Notes under the pieces: generated by a model | Seen by the model: the letters and a program-made list of their open reading frames with translations, nothing else | What the model was told of the DNA's origin: nothing | Database searches by the model: none | Assembly (NCBI GenBank): GCA_017444045.1 | Contig: JAFSXO010000161.1 | Location: 1-9,273, forward strand | DNA length: 9,273 bases | Origin: a bacterium | GTDB lineage: Bacteria; Vulcanimicrobiota; Xenobia; Xenobiales; Xenobiaceae | Reading direction: 5' to 3' | Shown here: positions 1-6,700 of the stretch, piece by piece | How the letters are laid out: each line of letters opens with the position of its first letter | How positions within the stretch are numbered: position 1 is the stretch's first letter | Program-made: the position numbers and the translations under genes

Positions 1-58
1 ACTCCCCCTAAAGGATGGCAGGGGGAGATGTCGCGACTGCGACAGAGGGGGTGGCCAC
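1..58. repeat. GC-rich palindromic intergenic repeat (REP/MITE-like), left side cut by window edge
   Basis: Two adjacent perfect hairpins are visible. CTCCCCCT (2-9) pairs with AGGGGGAG (20-27) around a 10-base loop. TGTCGC (29-34) pairs with GCGACA (39-44) around a GACT loop. They are followed by GAGGGGG and the palindrome GTGGCCAC (51-58). This order (CTCCCCC...GGGGGAG, a variable GC hairpin, GAGGGGG) resembles palindromic repeats I know to be scattered between genes in many anaerobic bacterial genomes; that resemblance is from memory, not a search. There is no T-tract, so it is not a standard intrinsic terminator. The element probably continues leftward outside the window. Confidence 0.55.
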
Positions 59-77
59 AGCTGGCGGAAGAATCGAA

Positions 78-132
78 GCTTAACACATGTTGTGCGCTAA
101 CTTATACGCTAATGTACAACGCAGCGCTAACT
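78..132. repeat. cluster of short CGCTAA direct repeats
   Basis: CGCTAA occurs at 95-100, 107-112 and 125-130. Two of these lie inside a 9-base direct repeat, GCGCTAACT (94-102 and 124-132), spaced exactly 30 bases apart. GCTTAAC at 78-84 and GCTAATG at 183-189 are looser relatives. The function is unknown. Regularly placed short direct repeats can be binding sites for a regulator or remnants of an older repeat. No gene is visible between 59 and 149. Confidence 0.4.
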
Positions 133-149
133 CACATGAATTATCAGAA

Positions 150-191
150 CCAATGCCACGAATCCTTAACTAAATAGCATTGGCTAATGCT
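150..191. repeat. alternative inverted repeats on a shared AGCATT arm
   Basis: CCAATGC (150-156) is the exact reverse complement of GCATTGG (177-183), giving a 7-bp stem with a 20-base loop. The same right arm can instead pair locally: AGCATT (176-181) with AATGCT (186-191) around a GGCT loop. The segment TAACTAAATAGCATTG (167-182) recurs with one change at 396-411, inside the long hairpin further downstream. The two places are therefore diverged copies of one element. Confidence 0.5.
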
Positions 192-279
192 CTAAGTTCC
201 CCTCGTGTTTCATATACCGTCTCGTGTATTGTTTCCTTCGCCGCGTCTTCCTTTGCTGGGGTTGGCAGCTGATGGCTTT
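192..279. other. intergenic stretch with no recognisable feature
   Basis: Between the dyads at 150-191 and the promoter at 280 I see a pyrimidine-leaning stretch with no coding potential of note. There is only a weak 4-bp stem (GCTG 255-258 with CAGC 266-269). With the neighbouring elements it makes up the non-coding 1-463 region upstream of the permease gene. Confidence 0.5.
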
Positions 280-308
280 TTGGCATTAACGCTGGTTAAT
301 GTTATAAT
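280..308 (+). promoter_or_regulatory. sigma-70-type promoter for the permease gene
   Basis: TTGGCA (280-285) is one mismatch from the -35 consensus TTGACA. It is followed by a 17-base spacer and a perfect -10 box TATAAT (303-308). The expected start site is near 315, which would give a 5' leader of about 150 bases before the ATG at 464. A second perfect TATAAT lies at 321-326, but its upstream hexamer is poor. The assignment rests on consensus and spacing only. Confidence 0.65.
284..301. promoter_or_regulatory. perfect dyad filling the promoter spacer (candidate operator)
   Basis: CATTAAC (284-290) and GTTAATG (295-301) are exact reverse complements separated by GCTG. The dyad lies between the -35 and -10 boxes, overlapping the end of the -35. 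A dimeric repressor bound here would block RNA polymerase. The regulator is unknown, and none is encoded in the window. Confidence 0.45.
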
Positions 309-328
309 AATACTAAGTATTATAATAA
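302..328. promoter_or_regulatory. AT-rich near-perfect palindrome centred on the predicted transcription start
   Basis: Bases 302-314 pair with 316-328 at 12 of 13 positions; the only mismatch is A306 against A324. Two wobble pairs extend it outward to 300 and 330. The centre is base 315, where transcription from the TATAAT at 303-308 should begin. Both TATAAT copies in the region lie in its two arms. It may be an operator, a cruciform-prone site, or a by-product of two AT-rich -10 boxes. Confidence 0.45.
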
Positions 329-359
329 TGCTGTAGCATTTTGCGTTTGTTATGCAAAC
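327..359. repeat. two small adjacent dyads in the leader
   Basis: AATGCT (327-332) is the exact inverse of AGCATT (335-340) around a 2-base centre. GTTTG (345-349) is the exact inverse of CAAAC (355-359) around TTATG. They fill the space between the AT-rich palindrome and the long hairpin, so nearly every base from 284 to 411 belongs to some inverted repeat. Confidence 0.4.
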
Positions 360-411
360 AATGTCATTTAGATAAACTCGCGCTCACGTGAACGATAACT
401 AAATGGCATTG
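359..411 (+). promoter_or_regulatory. long hairpin in the 5' leader of the permease gene
   Basis: Bases 359-371 (CAATGTCATTTAG) pair with 399-411 (CTAAATGGCATTG) in a 13-bp stem with one G-U wobble. The 27-base loop contains the palindrome TCACGTGA (384-391), so the structure can branch. In RNA it would end 52 bases before the start codon. There is no T-tract after it, so it is unlikely to be an intrinsic terminator. Possible roles are mRNA stability, protein binding at DNA or RNA level, or the end of a small mobile repeat. Confidence 0.5.
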
Positions 412-442
412 ATTATGTAAAGAATTTAATCAGTATTCTCTT

Positions 443-450
443 GGAAAGGA
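443..450 (+). promoter_or_regulatory. ribosome binding site of the permease gene
   Basis: GGAAAGGA lies 13 bases before the ATG at 464, which is a little far. Another ATG at 453 sits too close and is in another frame. The permease frame has no earlier start codon after its upstream stop at 410-412, so 464 is the best start. Confidence 0.55.
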
Positions 451-463
451 TTATGCTAGAGAC

Positions 464-1576
464 ATGCTGCTTCGCCTTATAACAGACCCGCTGCTGGTTC
501 GCGAGATGATGGCGGGGGCGCGGAAGCCCAGCGCTGACCGCGCTGCTTATCCGGGAATATCGTGGACTCTTGCTGTTTGCTTTCTGTCGGCGGCTTTGTT
601 CGCTTTGTATGGAGAGCGCGGCGATTTGTATTCCTCCTGCGCCTTCTTCGTGCTTGCCGCCTGGCTGCAGTCGTGGCTGCTGTTTCGGCGCTCCGGGGCA
701 AGCATCGCCACATCCTTGGCCGGAGAGGGTGAGCGCGGAGCCTTGCTGGTTATTAGAACCTCGCCATATGGCCTTTTCCATGCCTTGGCAGCTAAATTCT
801 TAGGCGTGCTTATGCCCCTTAACCTGGAGATGCTGCTGATATTTCTGCTCAATGCGGTCATTTATGCAGTCCTGGGGTCGGTGCCCTGGATAATTTTCTT
901 TTCCGTTTGCTTATTTCAGGTCTGTTTAGTTCTTGCTGGCACGGGACTCGGAGCTATATTTGGCAGATATATCGGCGATGCCGCCAAGGCAGCTAAAAGC
1001 TACCGCACCTTTTCGGCTTTTATCGGAGTTACGGGGGCCGCGATGTGCTATGGCCAGACCTTCGGAAAGGTCTGCCTGATGTCGTTTATTGTGCATCTGC
1101 TGCTGTTCCTAATTCCCTCGTTCGGCGAAAGGCTGGGCATGATCTGCGGTTCGCTGGCGGTGCTTTTTATGGTTTTTATGCCCTTCGCCATGCTGTTCAA
1201 CTTAAATCCGCTGTATCTGAGCGCCAGAGCGGTCAATCCCTTTGCCGCGCTTTGGCAGGTACAGCCCATCAATATTAGCGATAAGCACAGCTTGCTGGGC
1301 TCTAACCTAAATGGCGACGAGGATTTCTCCCAGTTTATCGTAAACTCTGTGCAAATCCGCATAGCAGGAAAAGCTATTGCTCTGAGTGCGCCTAATGCAT
1401 TGGAAATTGTCACCAATAATGCCGCTTCTAATCCGGATGTCGCTAATTATATTAATAGCCGCTATGTCGCCTGGCGCTTGGGCCGCCTGCTGAAGCTGTC
1501 TGCGGGAGGCGCTTTGCTGTTCGTGCTGATGTTTGGCTGGATCTGGCGCCGAACCCACCTGGATATTTGCAGGTAA
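464..1576 (+). CDS. ABC-2-type transporter permease subunit (orphan)
   Basis: A 370-residue integral membrane protein. It begins with a short cytoplasmic segment, DPLLVREM (8-15), like the 'NP-x-L-x-RE' start of ABC-2 export permeases. Hydrophobic segments lie roughly at 33-49, 57-73, 107-136, 141-166, 183-198, 203-218, 225-246 and 345-361. After the second is GEGERGALLVIRTSPY (87-102), matching the family's cytoplasmic 'E-x-G-T-l-x-L-L-x-sP' coupling element. A polar stretch of about 80 residues (262-340) separates the last two membrane segments. ABC-2 permeases move lipids, drugs or polysaccharides, powered by a separate ATPase. None is encoded in the window, so partner and substrate are unknown. 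The gene follows its own promoter at 280-308. The fold class is fairly safe; the transport role is inferred. Confidence 0.7.
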   Translation: MLLRLITDPLLVREMMAGARKPSADRAAYPGISWTLAVCFLSAALFALYGERGDLYSSCAFFVLAAWLQSWLLFRRSGASIATSLAGEGERGALLVIRTSPYGLFHALAAKFLGVLMPLNLEMLLIFLLNAVIYAVLGSVPWIIFFSVCLFQVCLVLAGTGLGAIFGRYIGDAAKAAKSYRTFSAFIGVTGAAMCYGQTFGKVCLMSFIVHLLLFLIPSFGERLGMICGSLAVLFMVFMPFAMLFNLNPLYLSARAVNPFAALWQVQPINISDKHSLLGSNLNGDEDFSQFIVNSVQIRIAGKAIALSAPNALEIVTNNAASNPDVANYINSRYVAWRLGRLLKLSAGGALLFVLMFGWIWRRTHLDICR

Positions 1577-1709
1577 TGCTGCAGCTGAGGGGGCAATGGG
1601 TATATGCTAGCTTCTTTTGATGATCTGGAATAGGCAGGTTATCTGGTTCTTTTTTTGAACACAGCTATTTTGAGTTTTTTTTTGTTAGTTATTTAACGGT
1701 GCCCAGACC

Positions 1710-1749
1710 GCTGGCTATGCCAGCTTGCATCAGATATCGGCTGGCTTTT
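1710..1749 (+). promoter_or_regulatory. mutually exclusive hairpins in the thrS leader (candidate attenuator)
   Basis: Three arms of the same 6-mer are present: GCTGGC (1710-1715), GCCAGC (1719-1724) and GCTGGC (1740-1745). The middle arm can pair with the first in a tight hairpin (TAT loop) or with the third. The second pairing is followed at once by TTTT (1746-1749), which gives it a terminator-like look, though four T's are few. The region lies 81 bases before the thrS start. A regulatory role is inference. Confidence 0.35.
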
Positions 1750-1813
1750 CGCGCCCGGGCTATTGGGGCTATTTAGGCAGAGAGGCGGTGCGGATCGGTG
1801 CGGGCATCGTTTC

Positions 1814-1826
1814 GGAAAGGCAAGGA
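1814..1826 (+). promoter_or_regulatory. ribosome binding site deciding the thrS start
   Basis: GGAAAGG (1814-1820) and AAGGA (1822-1826) precede the ATG at 1831 by 10 and 4 bases. An in-frame GTG at 1798 has no purine-rich site at the right distance. Starting there would only add eleven residues unlike the family, so ATG 1831 is preferred. Confidence 0.65.
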
Positions 1827-1830
1827 TATT

Positions 1831-3660
1831 ATGGCTAGGCAAGTTTACGCTGGAATGGATATGGAAGAAAAAGAGCATGATCCGCTTTATACGCGTCGCC
1901 ATTCTTTGGCTCACGTGATGGCGGCTGCTGTGCGCCGTCTATTTCCGGGCACAAAGCTTGGCTTTGGGCCGGCTATAGACAATGGCTTCTATTACGATTT
2001 TCAGTTTGCTGAGCCGTTCGATGCGGAGCGCCTGCCCGACATTGAAGCCGAAATGCGCCGCATTATTGCGGAAAAGCAGGACTTTGTGCGCCGCGAGGTG
2101 CCCTTCGCCGAAGCGGTAAAGTTCTTTGAGGATGAGGGCGAGGCCTTAAAGGCTGAGTATATGCGCGAGCTGGCCGACAAGGGTGAGAGCATTAGCCTGT
2201 ATGATAACGGTGAGTTTACCGATATGTGCGCCGGCCCTCATGTCGACAATACCTCCCGCATTCCCGTGGACTGCTTCTGCCTGGATTATTCCTCCGGGGC
2301 ATATTGGCGCGGCGATCAGTCGCGGGAAATGCTCACCCGCATTTACGGTCTGGCCTTTGGCAGCAAAAAGGAGCTGAAGGAGTTCATCCGCGCTCGCGAA
2401 GAGGCCAAAAAGTATGACCACCGCAAGCTGGGCAAGGATTTAGAGCTTTTCACCATGTCGGAAAAGGTCGGCCTGGGTCTGCCCCTGTGGCTGCCCAATG
2501 GCACAGTTCTGCGCGAAGAGCTGGAAAAGCTGGCCAAGGAGTGGGAACAGCGCGATGGCTATAAGCGCGTGGTGACTCCGGTTATCACCAATGAGCAGCT
2601 GTTCTATACTTCCGGCCACCTGCCTTATTATGCCGACAGCATGTACCCGCCCATGAACATCGACGAAGGGCAGAACTATTACCTTAAGCCGATGAACTGC
2701 CCCTTCCACCACGTGATCTTTGGCAGCCGTCCCCGTTCCTATCGCGAGCTGCCCCTGCGCCTGGCCGAGTATGGCAACGTTTACCGTTACGAAGCTTCTG
2801 GCACGCTGGCGGGTCTGCTGCGCGTGCGCGGCATGTGCATGAACGATGCGCATATATATTGCAGCCCCGAGCAGCTGGAGAATGAGTTCAGATCGGTGAT
2901 CATGCTGCACAAGCGCTATTACGAGCTTTTCCGCATTGAGAATTACTGGCTGCGTCTGTCGCTGCACGATGAGATTAACACCAAGAAGTATGTGAACAAT
3001 CCCGAGGCCTGGAAGCAGTCTGAAGACGCTATCCGCCGGGTTATGAAGGATATCGGCATCGCCTGCGAGGAGGTGGCCGGAGAGGCCGCCTTCTACGGGC
3101 CGAAGGTAGACTTCCAGATTCGCAATGTGGTGGGCCGCGAGGAAACGGCTTCCACCAACCAGCTCGACTTCGCGGTGCCTGAGCGCTTTAACCTAACCTA
3201 TACCGGCTCCGATGGCGAGGTGCATACGCCTTATTGCATCCACCGCGCCCCTCTGGGCACTCACGAGCGCTTCCTGGCCTTCCTCATGGAGCGCTTCAAG
3301 GGCGTGTTCCCCACCTGGATGTCGCCCCTGCAGGTGCTGATCGTTCCGGTCAGCGTGGAGAGATTCGGCGCTTATGCTGAAAAGCTGGCGGCAGAACTGA
3401 ACGATAGGCTTTTCCGGGTCGAGGCCGATCTCGGTCCCGAGAGCATGAACAAGAAGATCCGCACCGCGGCCACCAATAAGATCCCCAATATCCTGGTGGT
3501 GGGCGGCAAGGAAGAGGAAACCCAGTCTGTAACCTGGCGGCGCCATGGCCATCAGGAGCAGCGCTCTCTGCCTTTTGCGGAGTTCTTGGCCATTCTGGAA
3601 AAAATGCGCCAGCAGCGCGTTATGGATAATTTTGAAGACACCATTCTGCCCGAGGCTTAG
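1831..3660 (+). CDS. thrS: threonyl-tRNA synthetase (EC 6.1.1.3), TGS-less form
   Basis: A 609-residue class II synthetase that charges tRNA-Thr with threonine in the cytoplasm. The usual N-terminal TGS domain (about 60 residues in E. coli) is absent; the protein starts almost directly in the editing domain. That domain keeps all four metal/catalytic-type residues: H24 and H28 (RHSLAHVM) and C133 and H137 (DMCAGPHV), so it should still remove mischarged serine. The catalytic core has the motif 2 region LRVRG (330-334), the zinc ligands C290, H341 and H471, and motif 3 GTHERF (476-481). The anticodon-binding domain runs from about 495 to 595. The C-terminus has a short tail after the usual end. 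It probably leads a two-gene unit with the large gene 46 bases downstream. Identity is certain; regulation is not. Confidence 0.97.
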   Translation: MARQVYAGMDMEEKEHDPLYTRRHSLAHVMAAAVRRLFPGTKLGFGPAIDNGFYYDFQFAEPFDAERLPDIEAEMRRIIAEKQDFVRREVPFAEAVKFFEDEGEALKAEYMRELADKGESISLYDNGEFTDMCAGPHVDNTSRIPVDCFCLDYSSGAYWRGDQSREMLTRIYGLAFGSKKELKEFIRAREEAKKYDHRKLGKDLELFTMSEKVGLGLPLWLPNGTVLREELEKLAKEWEQRDGYKRVVTPVITNEQLFYTSGHLPYYADSMYPPMNIDEGQNYYLKPMNCPFHHVIFGSRPRSYRELPLRLAEYGNVYRYEASGTLAGLLRVRGMCMNDAHIYCSPEQLENEFRSVIMLHKRYYELFRIENYWLRLSLHDEINTKKYVNNPEAWKQSEDAIRRVMKDIGIACEEVAGEAAFYGPKVDFQIRNVVGREETASTNQLDFAVPERFNLTYTGSDGEVHTPYCIHRAPLGTHERFLAFLMERFKGVFPTWMSPLQVLIVPVSVERFGAYAEKLAAELNDRLFRVEADLGPESMNKKIRTAATNKIPNILVVGGKEEETQSVTWRRHGHQEQRSLPFAEFLAILEKMRQQRVMDNFEDTILPEA

Positions 3661-3662
3661 GA

Positions 3663-3691
3663 AGCCGGCGTGATTATCGATATGGCCGGCT
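3663..3691 (+). promoter_or_regulatory. intercistronic hairpin touching the downstream ribosome binding site
   Basis: AGCCGGC (3663-3669) is the exact reverse complement of GCCGGCT (3685-3691), with a 15-base loop that contains the palindrome TATCGATA. The stem starts 3 bases after the thrS stop codon and its last base directly precedes GGAGGT. With no T-tract it is not an intrinsic terminator. It may stabilise mRNA ends or influence translation of the next gene. Confidence 0.45.
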
Positions 3692-3697
3692 GGAGGT
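3692..3697 (+). promoter_or_regulatory. strong ribosome binding site of the 1277-residue gene
   Basis: GGAGGT lies 9 bases before the ATG at 3707. This is close to ideal and fixes the start codon. Confidence 0.75.
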
Positions 3698-3706
3698 TGT
3701 CTAGTT

Positions 3707-6700
3707 ATGTCTGATGGGAATTCTGGAAGCTGGAACTGGGGAGGGCTTATCTCCCGCTGGCTTTCCGGCAGCCAAGAGCATGTGCTGGAGACTTCTGCTG
3801 ACGAGAACTCCACTTTCAATAAGGAGGTTTCGTCGGCAGAGGGCTGTCTTCGTATTGTTCCCGTCAATAAGACGATAGAGCTGCATTCCACTCTGTGCGA
3901 GGGGTGTATGCTGGTGCTGGGCGTCTCCTTGGCTGGTCCTCTGTCAAAGTTTGTCAAGCGTGGCGGCGATAACGAGGTCGTCATAACAGTTCCCGTCTCC
4001 GAAGCCGACGGCGCTAAGCACAGCATAAAGATTACCTATTACGGCTCTAAAAAGCGCGGCAAGAACGTGGTTAAGCTCGTGCGCGCTGGGCAGGGCACCA
4101 ACGCCAATGGTGAGTGCTTCTTCGAGCTGGTTTATAACGATGAGCGCGATGATTTTCGCTACGTTATCGAGCTAGATGCCAGCATAGAGGTTGTCGAATT
4201 CAAGGAAGTAATCGATAAGCGCCCTCTGTTCCAGTCGGTGCCGCCTGTGGCACAGATGGCCGCCTTTTTGCGCGCCGTAACCAACCGCAAGCGCACGGTT
4301 TTTGACATTATCGACAGCATGAAGGACTATGCCTCTCCGTCGACGGGCAAAATAACCGTGGCTTTGCGCGAGGCCGTGGAAGAGCAGGGGGTATCGCTGT
4401 CCTATGAGGTGCCCCTGCGCATTAAAAAATTGCTCAGCAAGCAGGTAAACCTCATATCTGAGCATGTGATTCTGGCTCTGGCTCTGTATATCGATATGGA
4501 AACCGGTGTGCTCACGAGGACGATTATTGCGGAGCGGAAAAGCATTGAAGCCTCCGTGGCCTCTTTGTATTCGGTGGCCAAGCACTTTGGCGCCACGATT
4601 GGCGCTGAGGAGTGGAAATTCCTTTTTGGAGATACTGAGCTTACTCTGGCCGAGGTTCAGCAGAGCCTGCTGAATTCCGCGTACAGCAGGATAGTCTCTC
4701 AGTTCGGCCAGCAAAGCTCCAATCGCACCCCGGCCATGATTCTGCGCCAGATCGCTAAAGAGAGCCGCAGTATGCGGGCTCTGTCCTTCTCTCAGACCCT
4801 TCAGGAGCGCTTGGGCGGGAACGATATCGCCATCAGCGATCAGCAGCTGGCCCTGCTGGCTACTCTTTCCGTGGCCCGGCGCCATTATAATCCCAATTTG
4901 GTGGCGGCGCTTTGCCTCTTTGTCGACGCCGAAGTCGGCTGCATAGGCGAACAGGATCTGCAGAACGCGGCGATAGAGGTTAATGGTATTGAAACCTCTA
5001 CATACGCCATGCTGGCTGTCGCCGGTGCCTTCGATGTCAGTTTGCGCGGCCTTAACTTTGGCAATCTCAGCCAGGACGAGCTTCATGTTACGCTGCCGGG
5101 CTTGGTCCGTCTCACCGAGGTGGGCTTTTTGGGCGGCTTCCGCAAGAGCGGAGAGTCTAAGCAGTCGTGGCACTGGGTGCGCACCAATCAGGCCGCCGCT
5201 AAAGCGCTGCAGCGGAATCGCGGCATTGAATTCACCAACAATGTGCTGTGCGTGCTGCCGGTTATAGAGCAGCTGAGCGAAATCGATCTGGTGCATCTGA
5301 TGGAGTCCGGCCGCGACTTCCTGGCGGCCTTCCAGTCCGACTACGACAAAACCTTGGTCTGGCGCCGCCTTAGCGATATACCGGAAAAGAGCTTCCGCAC
5401 GCCTATTCAGGGCAAGGTGCGCCAGAGCTACAGCTTTATCGAGGGCTTCAGCGCTTACCATTTCAGCCGCACGGTAATCGGCCGTATTGCCGAGGTCAGC
5501 AGGGAAGAGCTGCTGGGAACCAGCAACGTTATCATGGTCTACCACGACAACCGCGATAACCGCCATTATAAATATTGGGATGTGATCTCCAGCGATGCCG
5601 ACTTAGAGCCGCCGCCCAATACGGGATGGGTTTGGAAGGGCATGATTGTGGATAACATCGATACTTCTGGGCTGCCTAGCGTTATTCATGAGATGTCGCA
5701 GAATGCTTTGCTGGGACGCGGAGTGCAGTCGTCGCACGAGTCGCGCCTGCTCAACTGGATATATGAGGCTCTGCGCAAGACTATTTTGCGCAAGGTGGAT
5801 TATGCCTCTGTCGCCGATTATCCTAACGCAAAAAGTCTATTCGGCGATCGCCTGGTCCAGCTTCGCGGAGGCGTAAGCAACTGGATCGATGAATATACCT
5901 ATAATCTTATCCTCGACTGGTTTGAAGAGAGTGCCGGGGTCGATGTACTGCTGCCCAAATGGATATTTGACTGCCTGAACGACGATGATCAGGTGGAAAT
6001 GGTAAGCCTGGCGATGCTGTATTCTATAGTCGCCGGCGATATGATCGACCTTTATCTTGGCTCATCTTATAAGCAGGTTGACCTGGCTTCTCTGCGCGTG
6101 CTGCTGAACGAGCGCATATCTGGCCTTTTGGAGGCCGAAAGCACCAGCTCCCGTGTTTTAGGTCTGCGCCTGCTGGCTTTCTCCGAGTTCGTACCCGACG
6201 CCAATGCCAGGCTTATGGTGGAATACAGCCTGTCCCGCGCTCTGGATGATGTAAATAGCGATGCCGTATTTGCCGCCTGTGAAGGTCTGGTGCGCCTGTG
6301 CTTTTCGCATATCATCCCGCTGCCGCTGCTGACCTCTCTTAGAAGGTGCGAGAGTGCCGATGAAGAGGAAGAAGAGGAGGAAGAGGAAATTCTGCCAGAG
6401 GACGGCGTTATCGATCGCCATGCGCTTCGCGATGCGCTGATGGATATCGAGGACTGGGTCGCCGATTTAAAGGCTAAAAAATCCGCTGAATATAAATCAA
6501 TGCCGTTTGTCGGTGTCGACGGCAGCATCGATAGTACGATTCTGCAGGAGTTTGCCCATTATTTAGCGGGACTTCGCCAGGCCAGCTATGATGAGACAGG
6601 CAATATACCGCGCTGCTATTACGCTTTGGTTCCCGAGCGCCAGCTCAGTGCGATTTGCACGGTAATAGTTGAAGCCTGGAAGCAGATGGCCGCATCTAAC

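Larger units (their letters stand above)
1577..1830 (+). other. intergenic region between the permease gene and thrS
   Basis: This 254-base gap has no supportable gene. It holds two T-runs (1650-1656 and 1675-1683). The first is flanked by GTTC/GAAC, giving only a 4-bp stem, so neither run makes a convincing intrinsic terminator. The right half is GC-rich and carries the alternative hairpins at 1710-1745. I find no clear -35/-10 pair here, so thrS may have a non-consensus promoter or be read through from the permease gene. Confidence 0.5.

Noticed and set aside
15..83. A 22-codon open frame inside the left-edge repeat
   Set aside because: Its start lies within the palindromic repeat, the peptide is low-complexity Gly/Ala, and a stop codon lies just upstream at 9-11.
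78..132. Integron attC-like site (GCTTAAC, repeated GCTAAC)
   Set aside because: GCTTAAC fits RYYYAAC, but there is no matching GTTRRRY box at a proper distance, no imperfect hairpin of attC form and no cassette gene or integrase.
1576..1620. A 14-codon open frame overlapping the permease stop codon, as a leader peptide
   Set aside because: It has no threonine codons and no ribosome binding site, so it does not fit a thr attenuator peptide.
1646..1683. Intrinsic terminator of the permease gene
   Set aside because: The T-runs are there, but the only stem beside them is 4 bp (GTTC/GAAC) with the T-run as its loop, too weak to call.
1577..1830. T-box riboswitch ahead of thrS
   Set aside because: No GGGTGGNACCGCG-type T-box sequence and no fitting stem I or terminator arrangement were found.
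2440..2967. Open frame of 175 codons on the minus strand within thrS
   Set aside because: It is antisense to the conserved catalytic domain and shows no motif.
3193..4026. Open frame of 277 codons on the minus strand across the thrS end
   Set aside because: It crosses the end of thrS and the start of the next gene, overlaps two well-supported genes and shows no family features.
4172..5566. Open frame of 464 codons on the minus strand
   Set aside because: It lies wholly inside the large plus-strand gene in exact codon register, is rich in Gln, His and Ala with no recognisable motif, and has no supporting context. It is a shadow of codon bias.
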